Assembly (NCBI RefSeq): GCF_017104565.1
Contig: NZ_JAAGPD010000073.1
Span: 1 to 45,361 of the forward strand
DNA length: 45,361 nt
Direction: 5' to 3'
Source: Paraburkholderia sp. Tr-20389
GTDB lineage: Bacteria; Pseudomonadota; Gammaproteobacteria; Burkholderiales; Burkholderiaceae
This document shows, in pieces, positions 43,111 to 45,361 of this stretch. Each line of letters begins with the position of its first letter. Positions within the stretch are counted from its first letter, which is position 1. Both the position numbers and the translations under genes were made by a program. A model generated the notes under the pieces. The model worked only from the letters and a program-made list of their open reading frames with translations. It did not search any database and was not told the origin of the DNA.

Positions 43111-44478
43111 ATGCTCGACAACCTCACTCAACGGATGGCGCGCGTCGTCAAGACGCTGCGCGGCGAAGCCCGGCTCACCGAGGCGAACACCCAGGAGATG
43201 CTGCGCGAAGTGCGCCTCGCGCTCCTCGAAGCCGACGTGGCGCTGCCCGTCGTGCGCGACTTCATCGCGAAGGTGAAGGAAAAGGCGCTCGGCGAGGAAG
43301 TGATCGCCAGCCTGTCGCCGGGCCAGGCGCTCGTCGGCGTCGTGCAGCGCGAGCTGACGGCCGTGATCGGCGGCGATTACGAAGGCAAGGCCGTCGAACT
43401 GAATCTCAGCGTCACGCCGCCGGCCGTCATCCTGATGGCGGGTCTGCAGGGCGCCGGTAAGACGACCACGGTCGGCAAGCTCGCCAAGCTGCTGCGCGAG
43501 AAGTACAAGAAGAAAGTGCTGACGGTGTCGTGCGACGTGTATCGCCCCGCCGCTATCGCACAGTTGAAGACGGTGACCGAACAGGTCGGCGCCGACTTCT
43601 TCCCGTCGCAACCGGACCAGAAGCCCGTCGATATCGCGCGCGCCGCCGTCGACTGGGCCAAGCGTCACTATCACGATGTGCTGCTCGTCGACACGGCCGG
43701 CCGTCTCGGCATCGACGAGGCGATGATGAACGAGATCGCCGCGCTGCATAAGGAACTGAACCCCTCGGAAACGCTGTTCGTCGTCGACGCGATGCTCGGC
43801 CAGGACGCCGTGAACACCGCGAAAGCGTTCAACGACACACTGCCGCTCACGGGCGTCGTGCTGACCAAGCTCGACGGCGACTCGCGCGGCGGTGCGGCGC
43901 TCTCCGTGCGTCACGTGACGGGCAAGCCGATCAAGTTCGTCGGTGTCGCTGAAAAACTCGACGGCCTCGAAATCTTCTATCCGGACCGCATGGCGAACCG
44001 GATTCTCGGCATGGGCGACATTCTCGCGCTCGTCGAGGAAGCACAGCGCGGCGTCGACGTTCAGGCCGCGCAGAAGCTCGCCGACAAGGTGAAGAAAGGC
44101 GGCGACTTCGATCTGAACGATTTCCGCGCGCAGCTCTCACAGATGAAGAAGATGGGCGGCCTGTCGTCGCTGATGGACAAGCTGCCCGCGCAGTTCCAGC
44201 AGGCCGCGTCGAACGCCGACATGGGCCAGGCCGAAAAGCAGATGCGCCGCATGGAAGGCATCATCAATTCGATGACGGCCGCCGAACGCGCCAAACCCGA
44301 ACTGATCAAGGCGACGCGCAAGCGCCGTATCGCGGCGGGCGCGGGCGTGCAGGTGCAGGAAGTCAACCGCCTGCTGAACCAGTACGAGCAGATGCGCACC
44401 ATGATGAAGAAGCTCAAGGGCGGCAATCTGCAAAAGATGATGCGCGGCATGAAGGGCATGATGCCGGGCATGCGCTGA
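43111..44478 (+). CDS. ffh: Signal recognition particle protein Ffh
   Basis: This 455-aa SRP54 GTPase binds 4.5S RNA and signal sequences and guides nascent membrane proteins to FtsY. Residues ~1-85 form the N domain. The G domain has GLQGAGKTTT at 111-120, DTAGRLGIDEAMM and TKLDGDSRGG. The Met-rich M domain is at ~300-455, ending in MMRGMKGMMPGMR. The true start is the ATG at 43111; the frame upstream is only an open extension. Confidence 0.97.
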   Translation: MLDNLTQRMARVVKTLRGEARLTEANTQEMLREVRLALLEADVALPVVRDFIAKVKEKALGEEVIASLSPGQALVGVVQRELTAVIGGDYEGKAVELNLSVTPPAVILMAGLQGAGKTTTVGKLAKLLREKYKKKVLTVSCDVYRPAAIAQLKTVTEQVGADFFPSQPDQKPVDIARAAVDWAKRHYHDVLLVDTAGRLGIDEAMMNEIAALHKELNPSETLFVVDAMLGQDAVNTAKAFNDTLPLTGVVLTKLDGDSRGGAALSVRHVTGKPIKFVGVAEKLDGLEIFYPDRMANRILGMGDILALVEEAQRGVDVQAAQKLADKVKKGGDFDLNDFRAQLSQMKKMGGLSSLMDKLPAQFQQAASNADMGQAEKQMRRMEGIINSMTAAERAKPELIKATRKRRIAAGAGVQVQEVNRLLNQYEQMRTMMKKLKGGNLQKMMRGMKGMMPGMR

Positions 44479-44536
44479 TGCGCTTCGCGGCCGTCGAGCA
44501 GCATCACGCAAGTGAGCGCGCGGCGTGCCAACACGG

Positions 44537-44587
44537 CCCGGCGCGTATGCCGAATCAAGGCGCGGGTATATGCTGTAGCGCGCCGGG
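44537..44587 (+). other. Inverted repeat between ffh and hpt
   Basis: CCCGGCGCG (44537-44545) and CGCGCCGGG (44579-44587) pair exactly with a 33-nt loop. No T run follows, and its role is unclear; an ffh 3'-end structure is possible. Confidence 0.3.
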
Positions 44588-44633
44588 TCGTTGTCTCTCA
44601 CACTATGTATACAGTTATCGCCCGCCAGACGTC

Positions 44634-45185
44634 ATGAATCGCGAAGAAGCTCTCCACATTTTCAGTCACTCCGAAGAAATCGTTTCGGCCAGCGACGTCA
44701 ACGCCTCCATCGGCAGCATGGCGGATGCTATCCGCGCCGAAATGGCCGAAGACTTTCCGCTCGTGTTGTCGGTGATGGGCGGCGCGGCGGTGTTCACGGG
44801 CATGCTGCTGCCGCACCTCGATTTCCCGCTCGAGTTCGACTACATCCACCTCACCCGCTATCGCAACGCGATCAAGGGCAGCGCCGAGATGCAGTGGCGC
44901 GTCGCGCCGTCGGGTTCGGTGAAGGACCGCGTGGTGCTCGTGCTTGACGATATCCTCGACGAAGGCGAGACGATGGCCGCGATCCGCGACCGCATCATGG
45001 CGATGGGCGCGAAGCGTTTCATGAGCGCGGTGCTGTGCGAGAAGATCATTCCGAAGGCGAAGCCGCTGCATCCGGACTTCTGCGGGTTCGAAGTGCCGGA
45101 CCGCTACGTGTTCGGCTGCGGGATGGACGCGAAGGGCTACTGGCGCAATCTGCCGACTATCCGCGCGCTGACGGAAGACGCGTGA
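44634..45185 (+). CDS. hpt: Hypoxanthine-guanine phosphoribosyltransferase
   Basis: This 183-aa purine-salvage enzyme joins hypoxanthine or guanine to PRPP. The PRPP motif VLVLDDILDEGETM lies at 101-114, and the N-terminal VLSVMGGAAVFTG forms the pyrophosphate loop. Aromatic substrate contacts are in the C-terminal DRYVFGCGMDAKGYWRNLP. This is the betaproteobacterial class of Hpt, differing from E. coli Hpt in length. The gene lies 155 bp after ffh. Confidence 0.9.
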   Translation: MNREEALHIFSHSEEIVSASDVNASIGSMADAIRAEMAEDFPLVLSVMGGAAVFTGMLLPHLDFPLEFDYIHLTRYRNAIKGSAEMQWRVAPSGSVKDRVVLVLDDILDEGETMAAIRDRIMAMGAKRFMSAVLCEKIIPKAKPLHPDFCGFEVPDRYVFGCGMDAKGYWRNLPTIRALTEDA

Positions 45186-45299
45186 TGCTCCCGCAGCGCT
45201 GCACCGCTGCAAAATAAAAAAGCGACCTGCGGGTCTAATGCCGTTCAGTTAAGGTCTCTTTTGAGGACTCGAACGGTATAACGAAACGGTCTGGACTTG

Positions 45300-45333
45300 A
45301 CGGCCCGAGCGCAAGAGCGCCCGGGCCGTTTTT
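45300..45333 (+). terminator. Intrinsic terminator after hpt
   Basis: ACGGCCCG-A-GCGC (from 45300) and GCGC-C-CGGGCCGT (to 45329) pair with a 4-nt loop and are followed by TTTT. About 115 nt of non-coding sequence separates it from the hpt stop, so a longer 3' UTR or an additional short transcript is possible. Confidence 0.75.
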
Positions 45334-45361
45334 CGTTGATAAGTTGCTTGAGCCGCTCACG

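Noticed and set aside
45240-45285. tRNA-like GGACTCGAAC string after hpt
   Set aside because: No cloverleaf can be built around it; only a fragment resembles a T-arm complement.

Overview
The window is a high-GC, gene-dense piece of a betaproteobacterial chromosome. Gene content and protein style point to Burkholderia sensu lato (Paraburkholderia, Caballeronia or Burkholderia). The indicators are MaeB, PgpA and ThiL in a row, the tlpA-aroQ-accBC-prmA-tpx run, a lysine/alanine-rich histone-like gene beside nrdB, and ffh-hpt. The genus is an inference from these families; no rRNA or tRNA was found to confirm it. I see no insertion sequence, prophage, CRISPR array or obvious island, so most of the window is conserved core plus one sugar-catabolic operon and one secreted RNase/inhibitor pair.

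Layout. 1-1.2 kb: a structured element and bidirectional terminator, then a barstar-like inhibitor and a secreted RNase Sa/barnase-type ribonuclease on the minus strand. 1.2-1.55 kb: an unexplained plus-strand unit with an 18-bp operator-like palindrome and an intrinsic terminator. 1.56-7.7 kb: maeB, then thiL, pgpA, cinA-type amidase and a cupin on plus, with pyrF convergent. 7.8-18.3 kb: a minus-strand sugar operon, iclR-dgoK-dgoA-SDR-araF-araG-araH-SDR-lactonase-epimerase. It is headed by a perfect 10-bp inverted repeat overlapping a likely promoter, and it combines an AraFGH-type importer with enzymes of oxidative (De Ley-Doudoroff) galactose catabolism. 18.9-25.4 kb: a small outer-membrane barrel protein, then mtgA, aroE, an RNB exoribonuclease, a YqiA-like esterase and mpl on minus. 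25.6-34.5 kb: a plus-strand housekeeping run with a conserved hypothetical gene, tlpA-like, aroQ, accB, accC, prmA, a zinc-ribbon/DUF3426 protein, tpx, a PfkB kinase and a glycine-zipper lipoprotein. 34.7-40.6 kb: a histone-like gene and nrdB/nrdA on minus, with long non-coding leaders and paired NrdR-type boxes. 41.1-45.2 kb: ampD, a PP0621-like protein and a CcsA/YpjD-type protein on minus, divergent from ffh and hpt.

How the parts work together. In the sugar locus AraFGH would import an aldose (L-arabinose/D-galactose type). The epimerase, an SDR dehydrogenase and the SMP-30 lactonase would oxidise it to the aldonate, and DgoK plus DgoA would finish the 2-keto-3-deoxygalactonate branch. 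No aldonate dehydratase is present in the window, so one step must be encoded elsewhere or done by an unexpected enzyme. mtgA, mpl and ampD concern peptidoglycan synthesis and recycling, accBC supplies malonyl-CoA, and nrdAB supplies dNTPs.

The least explained material is non-coding. It comprises two orphan plus-strand terminators preceded by runs of hairpins (about 1.36-1.51 kb and 35.5-35.6 kb), the long nrdA leader, and the 0.6-kb nrdA-nrdB spacer.
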